A stretch of 27,177 nt of DNA from Streptosporangiaceae bacterium (GCA_030041195.1 JASHOI010000393.1:1-27177), one strand, 5' to 3'; shown: positions 8,641-15,651, numbered from the stretch's first letter. The notes: generated by a model from the letters alone, not told the origin. Translations and numbers: made by a program.

Positions 8641-9168
8641 TCAGCGAAACATGTCGCCGCGCGTTCGGATCGACTGGAGGTCGTCCGCGATCCTGAAAAG
8701 AACGATGAACAGCTCCATCACGATCCGCCAGATGGCGAGGCTGATGAAGAAGTAGAGCGGGCAGAGGATCACCAATGCCACGATCCCGAGCGCTGCGCTC
8801 AGCCGGAAGCAGAAGATCAGGAAGCCAAGCGCGGCAACGCCCAGCACGATCGTGACCAGCACATAAAGGACCTTCACGATCTTCGGCGTGACGAATGATG
8901 TAAACCCGAAGTCGAAGAGCGACGCCAGGAATCCTTTGGAGACTTCCTGCGCCTGGGGCAGGATTCCACGCGCCGGCGGCTCCTCGGCTGGATATGCCGC
9001 ACCCTGGCCGGGATACCCGGCTGCCTGGGCCTGATATGCCTGCTGCGCAGAGTATGCCTGCTGCTCTTGATAAGCCTGCTCTTGGTAGCCCTGCTCCCCC
9101 TGATAATCCTGCGGTCCGAGCGGCGGCCCATATTGCGCCCGGCCCTGCCCGTATCCATGCTCGCTCAT
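8641..9168 (-). CDS. DUF4282 membrane protein with Q/Y/A-rich N-terminus
   Basis: 175 aa, function unknown. Residues about 1-85 are low complexity, with repeating GYQEQ / AYQEQ / AYSAQQ / AYQAQ units rich in Gln, Tyr, Ala and Gly. The C-terminal half matches DUF4282: a SLFDFGFTSFVTPKIVK entry followed by two membrane helices and an amphipathic tail (FIVLFRIADDLQSI). The start ATG at 9168 has GGAGGG 7 nt upstream, a strong ribosome site; a longer frame to 9240 exists but lacks such support. It lies 89 nt upstream of hen1 on the same strand and could be co-transcribed with the RNA repair genes, but DUF4282 proteins also occur in unrelated settings, so a functional link is only a possibility. 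Confidence 0.85.
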   Translation of the reverse strand: MSEHGYGQGRAQYGPPLGPQDYQGEQGYQEQAYQEQQAYSAQQAYQAQAAGYPGQGAAYPAEEPPARGILPQAQEVSKGFLASLFDFGFTSFVTPKIVKVLYVLVTIVLGVAALGFLIFCFRLSAALGIVALVILCPLYFFISLAIWRIVMELFIVLFRIADDLQSIRTRGDMFR

Positions 9169-9203
9169 GTGTGGACCCTCCATGGGGATGCGCGATGCTC
9201 GCC

Positions 9204-9215
9204 GCACCATGGTGC
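9204..9215. promoter_or_regulatory. 12-bp perfect palindrome upstream of the DUF4282 gene
   Basis: GCACCATGGTGC is a perfect palindrome 36-47 bp ahead of the DUF4282 start, in the 123-bp gap behind the serine hydrolase gene. It could be an operator; a palindrome of this length can also arise by chance in such DNA. Confidence 0.3.
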
Positions 9216-9291
9216 CGCAAGGGTTGCACCGCATCAGCAAAACGAACGGATACCGGCGCTATGCCGTTCACCAAAGGCGGGAGATCCCTGG

Positions 9292-10284
9292 TTACTGGCG
9301 GTCCCCGGTGATCGCGGAGACGGCAGCCTTGGCGGCCGCCTGCACTTGCGCTATCCCGGCGGACTCGGACGGCTGGCCGCTGGACAGCACCGCGACGAGC
9401 AGCTCGTGCCCGTCGCCGGATATCACGCCGATGCTGTTGATCACCCACGCGGAGCTGCTCCCGTCGGGGAGCCAGCCGTTCTTCACCGCGGATTCGGTGC
9501 CCGGCACCGCTGCCGCGGTGACTCCCCACGCCTGGCCGGCGGCCACGTGCCGCATCAGGCCGAGCTCATAGGACCGGGACCCCGCCGAGAGCGGCGACTG
9601 GTTCGAGGCGAGGTCCGCCAGCAGCCGCAGCTGGTCATCGACCGTGGTGCTGGTGAGGCCCCAGTAGATGCCGTCACCGGGGGTCGTCTGCCGCAGGCCA
9701 AGCTCCTGGTTGGCGATGCTGACGCCCTCGGCCCGCCCGGCCGCGTCCCAGAGGTCGTTGGCGGCCTGGTTGTCGCTGTCCTCGATCATTTCGGCGGCCA
9801 GCGTCCGCTGCTGCGGGCTCAGCGGCGAATCCGCCCACTGATGCTGCAGCAGGAGTGTGGCGAGGATGTCCGCCTTGACGATGCTGGCGGTGTGAAAATG
9901 CTCGTCACCGCCGTAGACGGCCACGGCCCCGGTGGCCGCGTCGACGACTCCGGCCGCGAGGGTGCCCGTGCCGTGCCGTAACACCGGAGCCAGCGCCGCG
10001 GCGAGGCGCGCGTTCTGCGCCGCGGCCGACGAGAACCGGATGCTTCCCGGCCCGGTCAGCACCACGGATCCCCACCCGCTGGCCGACGGGGTGCGGATCG
10101 CGGCCGGCTCGGTCTTCGAGCGGGCCCGCGGCCTGGTCGAATGACCCTGCGCGCCGGACACCGACAGCACCACGATGCCCGCGGCAACGAGCAGGAACGC
10201 GAGTGCAAACGTGAACCGCTCCCACGGCCGCAGCGGGCCGGCATGCGCGGGAGAGCGCCTCGACCGGTCTCCCCCCGTGGGCAT
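9292..10284 (-). CDS. Membrane-anchored serine hydrolase, class A beta-lactamase-like
   Basis: 330 aa with a cytosolic N-tail, one uncleaved signal-anchor helix (about 24-46) and an extracytoplasmic catalytic domain. The penicillin-binding-fold motifs are SxxK as SIVK (S134, K137), SxN as SDN (170-172) in an EDSDNQAANDLWD block, and a KTG-like triad as KNG (268-270). The KTG-to-KNG change and the lack of a clear class A Glu166 motif suggest a peptidoglycan-linked or other serine hydrolase rather than a true beta-lactamase. The ATG at 10284 is chosen because AAGGGG lies just upstream and a positively charged tail precedes the helix; a longer frame reaches 10440 with no support. About 80-120 nt upstream, the leader has mutually exclusive hairpins (see the separate entry). 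Confidence 0.8.
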   Translation of the reverse strand: MPTGGDRSRRSPAHAGPLRPWERFTFALAFLLVAAGIVVLSVSGAQGHSTRPRARSKTEPAAIRTPSASGWGSVVLTGPGSIRFSSAAAQNARLAAALAPVLRHGTGTLAAGVVDAATGAVAVYGGDEHFHTASIVKADILATLLLQHQWADSPLSPQQRTLAAEMIEDSDNQAANDLWDAAGRAEGVSIANQELGLRQTTPGDGIYWGLTSTTVDDQLRLLADLASNQSPLSAGSRSYELGLMRHVAAGQAWGVTAAAVPGTESAVKNGWLPDGSSSAWVINSIGVISGDGHELLVAVLSSGQPSESAGIAQVQAAAKAAVSAITGDRQ

Positions 10285-10367
10285 GCCTCCCCCTTGAACG
10301 CCCCAAAGCCCGCACGTCGGTAACGCGCCCGCAGATTTCCGGGGGTGCGCGTAGCCATCCGCACGCC

Positions 10368-10402
10368 CCGCAGGTTCCCCTGGCCTGCGGACCCCTCCGC
10401 AG
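10368..10402 (-). promoter_or_regulatory. Mutually exclusive hairpins in the serine hydrolase 5' leader
   Basis: On the minus-strand RNA, hairpin A pairs CTGCGGA (10402-10396) with TCCGCAG (10391-10385) across a GGGG loop. Hairpin B pairs CCGCAGG (10390-10384) with CCTGCGG (10374-10368) across a 9-nt loop. They share bases 10385-10390, so only one can form at a time. A third imperfect stem (about 10334-10370) follows toward the start codon. This is the layout of an attenuator or riboswitch-like leader; no known class is recognised with confidence. Confidence 0.45.
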
Positions 10403-10533
10403 AGCTGCTCCGCCGTCCCCGCTGGTGCGAGAGCGAGCATAAGCGTGCTGGCAGGGGCACGTCTTTCGAAAGGAGGTTTCTGAGACTTTAGCCCGCTGGC
10501 CCGGTTGACCCCAACAGCCCGAGAGGACGCTTA

Positions 10534-10579
10534 TCGATGTACCGGAGGGCTCGTTCTATGCGGCTCGACGGTACATCGA
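10534..10579. promoter_or_regulatory. 11-bp inverted repeat upstream of the ArsP-like permease
   Basis: TCGATGTACCG (10534-10544) and CGGTACATCGA (10569-10579) are exact reverse complements separated by 24 bp, ending 49 bp before the permease ATG. It could be a two-site operator for a metalloregulator or a long-loop RNA hairpin in the permease leader. The repeat is read directly; the role is inferred. Confidence 0.6.
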
Positions 10580-10628
10580 CGGCGGCGTGTGATCATACGG
10601 AGGAACCGAGGCGACGGAAGGGCGGGTC

Positions 10629-11831
10629 ATGCGGGTGCTCGACGCGATCGGCCACGCGCTCGCGGTCGCAGGCTCGATGGCCTGGGAGATCACCTGGTCG
10701 CTCGTCCTCGGCTTCGCGCTTTCCGCGGTTGTGCAGGCTGTGGTCCGCCGAGAGACGATCACCAGGCGGCTGGGCGGCGACGGCCCGGCCACGCTGGCGC
10801 TCGCCGCGGCGCTCGGCGCGGCGTCCTCCTCGTGTTCCTACGCCGCCGTGGCCCTGGCCAGGTCGCTGTTCCGCAAGGGCGCAAGCTTCACCGCGGCGAT
10901 GGTGTTCGAGATCGCCAGCACCAACCTGGTGATCGAGTTGGGCATCATCCTGGCGCTGCTGATCTCCTGGCAGTTCACGCTGGCGGAATATGCCGGCGGG
11001 GTCGTCATGATCATCCTGGTCGGCGTGACGTTCCGGTTCTTCGTCGGGCAGAAACTCGTCGACGGGGCCAGGCGGCAGGCTGAGCGCGGGCTGGCCGGGT
11101 CCATGGAAGGGCACGCGGCCATGGACATGAGCATCTCCACGGGCGGCGGCTTCTGGCAGCGGCTGCTGCGCCGGGACGGCTACACCGCGGTCAGTCAGAT
11201 CTTCGTGATGGAGTGGGCCGCGGTCATCCGCGACGTGGTGGGAGGGCTGCTCATCGCCGGGGCGGTCGGCGCCTGGGTGCCGGACACGTTCTGGCGGCAT
11301 CTGTTCCTGACCGGTCACCCGCTCGCGGCCCGGCTGTGGGGTCCGGTCATCGGCCCGGTGATCTCGCTGCTCAGCTTCGTCTGCTCGATCGGCAACGTGC
11401 CGCTGGCCGGGGTGCTGTGGAACGGCGGGATCAGCTTCGGCGGGGTCGTGGCGTTCCTCTTCGCCGACCTGATCATCATTCCGATCCTGATCATTTACCG
11501 GAAGTATTACGGCACGAAGATGATGCTGGTGGTGCTGGCAGCCTTCTACGCCAGCATGGTCGTTGCCGGGTACCTCATCGAGTTCGTGTTCACCGCGCTC
11601 GGCCTGGTCCCGGCCGAGCGCGCAGCCCGGGTCGCCGCGCACGGCATCCAGTGGAACTACACGACCGTCCTCAACATCATCTTTCTGCTGCTCGCGGCGG
11701 CGCTGCTGGTGCGCTTCTTCCGGTCTGGCGGCGGGCCGATGCTGAAGATGATGGGCGGCGCCCCGGACCAGCATTCCGGTGAGCACGCACACGAGGGCGC
11801 GCCCGGGGCGGCGCCGGGCGGACACGGCTGA
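10629..11831 (+). CDS. ArsP_1/UPF0718-family permease with Met/His-rich tail
   Basis: 400 aa polytopic inner-membrane protein of the ArsP_1 (DUF318) permease family, whose characterised members export trivalent organoarsenicals; many members are uncharacterised. Family marks are AASSSCSYAAVALARSLF (C69) and SFVCSIGNVPLAGVLWNGGISFGGVVAFLFADLIIIP (C252), an internal duplication each with a cysteine in the membrane core, and a central cytosolic loop with GHAAMDMS. The C-terminus (about 375-400) has MLKMMGG and QHSGEHAHEG, rich in Met and His, so a soft or transition-metal role is possible. ATG 10629 follows GGAAGG by 8-9 nt. An 11-bp inverted repeat sits upstream. Its stop is 6 bp from the convergent UspA gene. 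Substrate unknown. Confidence 0.8.
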   Translation: MRVLDAIGHALAVAGSMAWEITWSLVLGFALSAVVQAVVRRETITRRLGGDGPATLALAAALGAASSSCSYAAVALARSLFRKGASFTAAMVFEIASTNLVIELGIILALLISWQFTLAEYAGGVVMIILVGVTFRFFVGQKLVDGARRQAERGLAGSMEGHAAMDMSISTGGGFWQRLLRRDGYTAVSQIFVMEWAAVIRDVVGGLLIAGAVGAWVPDTFWRHLFLTGHPLAARLWGPVIGPVISLLSFVCSIGNVPLAGVLWNGGISFGGVVAFLFADLIIIPILIIYRKYYGTKMMLVVLAAFYASMVVAGYLIEFVFTALGLVPAERAARVAAHGIQWNYTTVLNIIFLLLAAALLVRFFRSGGGPMLKMMGGAPDQHSGEHAHEGAPGAAPGGHG

Positions 11832-11837
11832 GCTGGC

Positions 11838-12335
11838 CTACGGGACCACCGTTACCGGCCACTTGCCGGCCCGGACCAGCCGCGTCGCCAGCGAGCCCAC
11901 GATCCGGTGCCCGGCGTGCTCGGAAGCACCCACGATCACGGCGTCCGCCCTCCGCTCCCTGGCCGCGCGGGTGAGCTCGGTCCACGGATCGCCCGTGACG
12001 GCCTGGAACTCGAAATCGAGGCCCATCTCCATGGCGGCATTCCGCATCCGCTGCTCGATCTCGCCCGCGGCCTGCGCCGCCGCCTCGCTCATCGCCGCGG
12101 CCACGCCGGGCGCCGCGCCGATGTTCGCTGATATCCGCGCCACGAACACGGCCAGCAGGCGGCAGTGCTGCCTGCGCGCCAGCCCGGCGGCGTAGGCGGC
12201 CGCCCGCCACGACGTCCGCGAGCCATCCACGCCGACGAGGATCAGGGTCGGCCCGTCGGTGCCCAACTCGAAATCGGACCCGGGGAGAGTCACGAGTTCC
12301 AGTCTGCCAGCCTGGCCAGCAATGGCCGACGACAA
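11838..12335 (-). CDS. Universal stress protein (UspA family)
   Basis: About 165 aa with one Usp domain: LILVGVDGSRTSWRAAAYAAGLA at the N-terminal strand/helix, then RRADAVIVGASEHAGHRIVGSLATRLVRAGKWPVTVVP at the end. The ATP loop G-x2-G-x9-G-S/T is degenerate (GASEHAG...GS), so nucleotide binding is uncertain. The start is ambiguous: a TTG at 12335 without a strong ribosome site gives 165 aa, and a GTG about 45 nt downstream would give a tighter domain start. It follows the Clp-N gene by 75 nt on the same strand, so co-transcription of these stress-type proteins is plausible. It converges on the permease with a 6-bp gap. Confidence 0.85.
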   Translation of the reverse strand: MSSAIAGQAGRLELVTLPGSDFELGTDGPTLILVGVDGSRTSWRAAAYAAGLARRQHCRLLAVFVARISANIGAAPGVAAAMSEAAAQAAGEIEQRMRNAAMEMGLDFEFQAVTGDPWTELTRAARERRADAVIVGASEHAGHRIVGSLATRLVRAGKWPVTVVP

Positions 12336-12410
12336 GTTCGGCGCGGGATCCGTCCCCGCTGGGGAGGTACCGGCGTAACGATCGGTGCCGGGGCTGCCGG
12401 CCGTGCCTGG

Positions 12411-13298
12411 CTACGCGGCGCCGTCGCGCGGCTTGTTGCCCTGCTGACTGAGCAGCCCGCGCAGCCGCCCGACCTCGTCGCTCAGCATGTGCAGCCCCTC
12501 GGCCAGTGACGGGAGGTCCGGGTGCGCGCTCGCCCACTCCTTCTGCCGCGCGGCCTTGTCGGCGAGCAGCTGGCGTTCCCTGTCCCGCAGCACGGCGGCG
12601 TGCTCGTAGTCCTCGGCCACGGCCGCCGACTCCTTGTCCTGGTTAGCCTGGGCGATCTGCCGGTCAAGGTCGCGCACGTCGGGCCCGCTGCCCAGCTGCT
12701 GCTCGACCGCTGACAGCCGGGCGTCCATGGCCTCGATCCGGCCGAGGATCTCGGCAAGCATCCGGCCCTCGGGGCTCGTGCCGCCGCCACCGCCGGCCGC
12801 CGGGCCGGGTCCGGGCGCGGCGAGCCCGGTTTGGCCGCCCCCGCCTTCCCCGGCGTCCTCGCCGTCGTCGAGCAGCCCGAGCACGTGCCGGCGGACCAGG
12901 CCAAGGTCGGCCCCGAGCTCGATCAGCACCTGCGCGGCCGGCCCGTCGCCCTCGCGGAGCAGGCCGAGCAGGATGTGCTCGGTGCCGATGTGGTGATGGC
13001 CGAGCTGCAGCGCCTCACGCAACGACAGGTCCAGGGCCCTCTTGGCCCGCAGCGTGTACTGCTGGTGACTGGGAGCGGGCGCCTCGTGGCCACGACCGGT
13101 GATCTCCTCGATCTGCTGCCGTACCCCGTCCAGGTCGATCCCCAGTGACTCCAGCGCCTCGGCTGCTATGCCGTCGCGTTCCTGGACCAGCCCGAGCAAG
13201 ATGTGCTCGGTGCCGATGCGATTGCTGCCGCGCGCCCTGGCCTCGTCCAGGGCCAGGTCAAGAACCCGGCGCGCCTCGTCGGTAAACCGCCCGAACAT
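12411..13298 (-). CDS. Clp N-domain/UVR-motif protein lacking the ATPase (ClpC N-terminal homologue)
   Basis: 295 aa. Two Clp repeat motifs (FTDEARRVLDLALDEA...GTEHILLGLVQERDG at about 1-73 and YTLRAKRALDLSLREA...GTEHILLGLLREGDG at about 85-150) match the ClpC substrate/adaptor-binding domain. A Gly/Pro-rich linker (about 160-190) and a coiled segment with a UVR-like core (DKESAAVAEDYEHAAVLRDRERQL, about 225-250) follow. There is no Walker A/B ATPase module. It could act as an adaptor or decoy for ClpC-type proteases, or as a separate stress factor. ATG 13298 follows GGAG by 7 nt and matches the family MFxxFTxxAR start; a longer frame to 13376 is not needed. Two near-identical 14-bp repeats lie 48-90 bp upstream. 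Confidence 0.88.
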   Translation of the reverse strand: MFGRFTDEARRVLDLALDEARARGSNRIGTEHILLGLVQERDGIAAEALESLGIDLDGVRQQIEEITGRGHEAPAPSHQQYTLRAKRALDLSLREALQLGHHHIGTEHILLGLLREGDGPAAQVLIELGADLGLVRRHVLGLLDDGEDAGEGGGGQTGLAAPGPGPAAGGGGGTSPEGRMLAEILGRIEAMDARLSAVEQQLGSGPDVRDLDRQIAQANQDKESAAVAEDYEHAAVLRDRERQLLADKAARQKEWASAHPDLPSLAEGLHMLSDEVGRLRGLLSQQGNKPRDGAA

Positions 13299-13345
13299 GG
13301 GTCCGCTCCGTCCTCTAAGGCTCCCCCGTCGTGCCCGTTGAGTGT

Positions 13346-13387
13346 CAAGATACATCGCGTCTGTCGCGCGCTGCAAGATATATCGCG
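13346..13387. promoter_or_regulatory. Tandem 14-bp operator-like repeats upstream of the Clp-N gene
   Basis: CAAGATACATCGCG (13346-13359) and CAAGATATATCGCG (13374-13387) differ at one base and are spaced 28 bp. They are the only AT-rich islands in this gap. On the gene's strand the first-met copy ends in TTGCAG and the second in TTGACA, so the repeats overlap possible -35 elements. They are probably binding sites for a regulator of the Clp-N/UspA genes. Confidence 0.55.
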
Positions 13388-13460
13388 AAGTCGGACCTGA
13401 TTACGTTCCGTGGCCTGATTAGCCCGGCAGGGGTGGCTCTCGGCGCGGGTGCCCGGCGCG

Positions 13461-13943
13461 CTACTGGATGCCGAGCGCCGCGTTGATCCGCGAGCTGGAG
13501 TCGGCCTTCTCGCAGCCGCCGACGCCGAGCAGCAGATCGATCCCGAGGGCGTTGCAGAGCTCGGCCTCGGCAATGACCGACGTCGTGCTGCGGTCGCCGC
13601 CGTTGGCGAACGTTAGGGAGGCCGAAGGGTACCGCTCCCGCAGCGAGGCGAGCGTCTGCTTGACGGTGGCGTCCTCGTCGATGGCGGGAACCGCCTCATC
13701 GACGATCCGCAGCGCCTTGACGATCTCGAGACGATCGTCGAGCGGGGTTATGATGCGGCCCTTCTTCATCATCTGCTGGTCGTCGTTGTTGACGATGACG
13801 ATCAGGCGGTCGGCCATTTCGGCCGCTGCTTCCATCATCCGAATGTGACCAACGTGAAGCGGATTAAAGTAGCCGCTGACAATGCTTATCCGCAACGCAG
13901 CGGAAGAAGCCGGGGAACTACTTTCACGTTGGCCGTTATTCAC
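13461..13943 (-). CDS. HxGH nucleotidyltransferase (adenylyl/cytidylyltransferase family)
   Basis: 160 aa, single Rossmann-like nucleotidyltransferase domain. Marks: SGYFNPLHVGHIRMMEAA with HVGH at 30-33 for nucleotide phosphate binding; VIVNNDDQQMMKKGRIITPLDDRLEIV, a substrate loop typical of TagD/RfaE-C-type enzymes; FANGGDR; and a C-terminal DSSSRI block equivalent to ISSS[RK]. Such enzymes couple a small phosphorylated alcohol or sugar to CTP or ATP; the substrate here is unknown. The start is GTG at 13943 with GGAG 9 nt upstream; the first 15 residues are Ser-rich. No sugar kinase or transferase partner gene lies next to it. The next gene on this strand (Clp-N) is 162 bp away and has its own control region. 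Confidence 0.85.
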   Translation of the reverse strand: MNNGQRESSSPASSAALRISIVSGYFNPLHVGHIRMMEAAAEMADRLIVIVNNDDQQMMKKGRIITPLDDRLEIVKALRIVDEAVPAIDEDATVKQTLASLRERYPSASLTFANGGDRSTTSVIAEAELCNALGIDLLLGVGGCEKADSSSRINAALGIQ

Positions 13944-14183
13944 GGGTAGAACTCCATTCGGAAGGCTTGATGATAAATCCTTGACAGTGACCCGGAACTC
14001 GGGCCCACCGGGGCCAGGGATGGCCAGCTAGAGCAGCAAGTCTGTCAAGGATACTGAGCGTATGCGCGTCGAGCATTTTAGTGTGGGCGCGGCGGCGGCC
14101 GCAAACACAACGCTGAAGTTCACAGCTACTCCGGATGATGCCTTGCGCCACCGGATCGCTGGCCCGTCTGGCATGGTGAGTGT
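13944..14183. other. 240-bp divergent intergenic region with an inverted TTGACAG repeat
   Basis: Separates the nucleotidyltransferase (minus) from the 2H phosphoesterase (plus). It contains the 11-bp perfect inverted repeat ATCCTTGACAG (13977-13987) / CTGTCAAGGAT (14042-14052), with a GC-rich self-complementary core between (GGGCCC and GGGGCC near 14001-14014). Each arm holds a consensus -35 hexamer TTGACA pointing inward, but no good -10 lies 16-18 bp from either one. A small frame at 14062-14376 overlaps the next gene and looks non-coding. Confidence 0.5.
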
Positions 14184-14705
14184 GTGGCGCAAGCAATCGA
14201 AATGTACGTTGACGACCAGGCGGACGCCGCGGTCCGGCGACTGTGGCTGCTGCTGGCCGACGCTGGCCTGCCCAGCCTGGCGACCCGGACCCATCGCCGG
14301 CACCGGCCGCACGTGTCCCTGGCCGTGGCCGAATCGCTGGCGGATGCGGACCTGGCGGCGCTGCGGCCCGTGCTGAATGCACCCCGGCCGGCGTTGCACC
14401 TGTATGTGCTCGGGACTTTCCCTGGCGGCGAGGGGGCACTGTTTCTCGGTGTCCAGGTAACCGCGGAATTGCTCGCTTTTCATGCCGAGGTACACGCGGC
14501 GCTCGCCAGCCAGCCGATCCGGCAGTGGGCTTACTATCTGCCCGGCAACTGGATACCGCATTGCACGCTGGCGGAAGGGCTGGACAGAGCGGAGACGGCG
14601 AGAGCGTTCGGGCTGCTCGCCGGTTACCAGCCGGTCTCCGCGACCGTGACGTCGGTCGGCGTAAAGGACACCGCTACCGGCGCGATCACGTTGCTGACGG
14701 CCTGA
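14184..14705 (+). CDS. 2H phosphoesterase (LigT / 2'-5' RNA ligase-like)
   Basis: 173 aa with the two HxT/S catalytic motifs of the 2H superfamily: RPHVSLAVA (HVS, about residue 43) and IPHCTLAEG (HCT, about residue 125), about 80 residues apart as expected. Characterised relatives open or hydrolyse 2',3'-cyclic phosphates or 2'-5' linkages in RNA or small nucleotides; the natural substrate of this one is unknown. The GTG at 14184 gives the fullest frame but its ribosome site is weak; ATG 14202 is the alternative and still keeps the whole domain. The gene overlaps the sigma factor gene tail to tail by 20 bp. It is also an RNA-end enzyme, but it is 6 kb from hen1-pnkp and on a different transcript. 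Confidence 0.85.
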   Translation: MAQAIEMYVDDQADAAVRRLWLLLADAGLPSLATRTHRRHRPHVSLAVAESLADADLAALRPVLNAPRPALHLYVLGTFPGGEGALFLGVQVTAELLAFHAEVHAALASQPIRQWAYYLPGNWIPHCTLAEGLDRAETARAFGLLAGYQPVSATVTSVGVKDTATGAITLLTA

Positions 14706-15651
14706 TTCCGGCCGCGGCCTCGTCCGGCAGCATTGCCAGCCGCAGCCGCCGCAGCCGGTCGGGATCGGCGACGATGTCGATCGCGGTGATCTTGCGCGCC
14801 GCGCTGACCGTCAGGCGCAGCACGACCTGCAGCCGGCCCGCCGGCGCCCAGATGATGCCAACCGAGCCGTTGACCAGAGCCAGCCGCGACTGCCCGGCCC
14901 GGCCGGAGGCCAGGATCGCGCCCTTGGCCGCCCTGACCGCGCCCTGGAGCACGATCGGCCTTCCGGACGGGCTGGCATGGCCATCGCCGGTCAGCGTGAC
15001 GTCGGCATCCAGCAGCGCGATGAGCGCGTTGATATCGCCGCCGCGTGCCGCGGCGAGGAAGGCGTCCGCCACCTCCCGCTGCCGGACGAAGTCACCGAGA
15101 TGATCCGGGCTTGGCGCACCGCGCACCCGGCGCCTGGCCCGGCTGGCGAGCTGCCGCGTCGCCTCGGTCGAGCGCCCGAGCACGGCGCCCACCTCGGTGA
15201 ACGGCATAGCGAACATGTCGTGCAGCACGAACGCGAGCCGCTCGGGCGGCGTGAGCGTGTCCAGCACCACCAGCAGGGCGAGGCCCACCGAGTCCGCGAG
15301 CACCGCCTCGTCCTCCGGATCACCTGCCCGGCTCAGCGTCCCGGCGCCGGGCCCGGCCGCGGCCTCGGTCATGGCCACCATCTCGGCGGTGCCGGGCCAG
15401 GAATCACCGACCGGCTCCTCGTGCCGGTGCCGGCGGGCCCGGAGCATGTTGAGGGACACCCGCGCCACGACCGTCGTCAGCCACCCGCCGAGATTCTCGA
15501 CCTCGCTGGTGTCCGCGCCGGTCAGCCGCAGCCAGGTGTCCTGGACCGCGTCGTCGGCGTCGCTCATCGAGCCGAGCAGCCGGTAGGCCACCGCCCGCAG
15601 GTGCTCGCGGTGTTCCTCGAAGGCGGCTGCCAGCAGGTTACTGTCGGCCAT
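14686..15651 (-). CDS. ECF sigma factor with C-terminal SnoaL-like domain (SigJ, ECF41/ECF56 type)
   Basis: 321 aa. Region 2: FEEHREHLRAVAYRLLGSMSDADDAVQDTWLRL ... GGWLTTVVARVSLNMLRARR (about 10-75). Region 4: LALLVVLDTLTPPERLAFVLHDMFAMPFTEVGAVLGRSTEATRQLASRARRRV (about 125-180). A SnoaL/NTF2-like domain follows (RQREVADAFLAAARGGDINALIALLDADV, about 190-310). The C-terminus has ADPDRL, close to the NPDKL mark of ECF41, while the ECF41 WLPEP linker motif is not seen, so ECF56 fits as well. In these groups the tail replaces an anti-sigma factor and tunes activity. ATG 15651 has GAGGGA 10 nt upstream. Its own promoter carries a good ECF41-like element, implying autoregulation. The tail overlaps the 2H gene by 20 bp. 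Confidence 0.9.
   Translation of the reverse strand: MADSNLLAAAFEEHREHLRAVAYRLLGSMSDADDAVQDTWLRLTGADTSEVENLGGWLTTVVARVSLNMLRARRHRHEEPVGDSWPGTAEMVAMTEAAAGPGAGTLSRAGDPEDEAVLADSVGLALLVVLDTLTPPERLAFVLHDMFAMPFTEVGAVLGRSTEATRQLASRARRRVRGAPSPDHLGDFVRQREVADAFLAAARGGDINALIALLDADVTLTGDGHASPSGRPIVLQGAVRAAKGAILASGRAGQSRLALVNGSVGIIWAPAGRLQVVLRLTVSAARKITAIDIVADPDRLRRLRLAMLPDEAAAGIRPSAT

Larger units (their letters stand above)
10285..10628. other. 344-bp divergent intergenic region between serine hydrolase and permease
   Basis: Holds the control regions of two divergent genes. The left half is a GC-rich leader on the minus strand with stacked hairpins (10330-10402). The centre has a CTTTCGAAAG palindrome (10463-10472) followed by AAAGGAGGT (10470-10478), with no start codon at a usable distance. 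The right half has an 11-bp inverted repeat (10534-10579) and the permease ribosome site GGAAGG. No credible protein-coding gene is seen in it. Confidence 0.6.

Noticed and set aside
9067..9981. 304-codon plus-strand frame over the DUF4282 and serine hydrolase genes
   Set aside because: No domain or ribosome site; opposite-strand genes have clear motifs.
10463..10478. AAAGGAGGT, a near-perfect ribosome site, next to a CTTTCGAAAG palindrome
   Set aside because: No ATG, GTG or TTG lies at a usable distance downstream; stop codons follow at once. Its match to the 16S 3' end is too short to mean more.
10285..10500. c-di-AMP (ydaO) riboswitch upstream of the serine hydrolase
   Set aside because: Suggestive GGGG/AACC blocks are present, but I cannot align the conserved core by eye; reported only as an unclassified structured leader.
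13981..14048. TTGACA hexamers as a pair of normal divergent promoters
   Set aside because: Neither has a recognisable -10 at 16-18 bp, so only the inverted repeat is reported.
14062..14376. 104-codon frame before and over the 2H gene
   Set aside because: Becomes Arg/Trp/Cys-rich as soon as it enters the 2H gene in another frame; no ribosome site.
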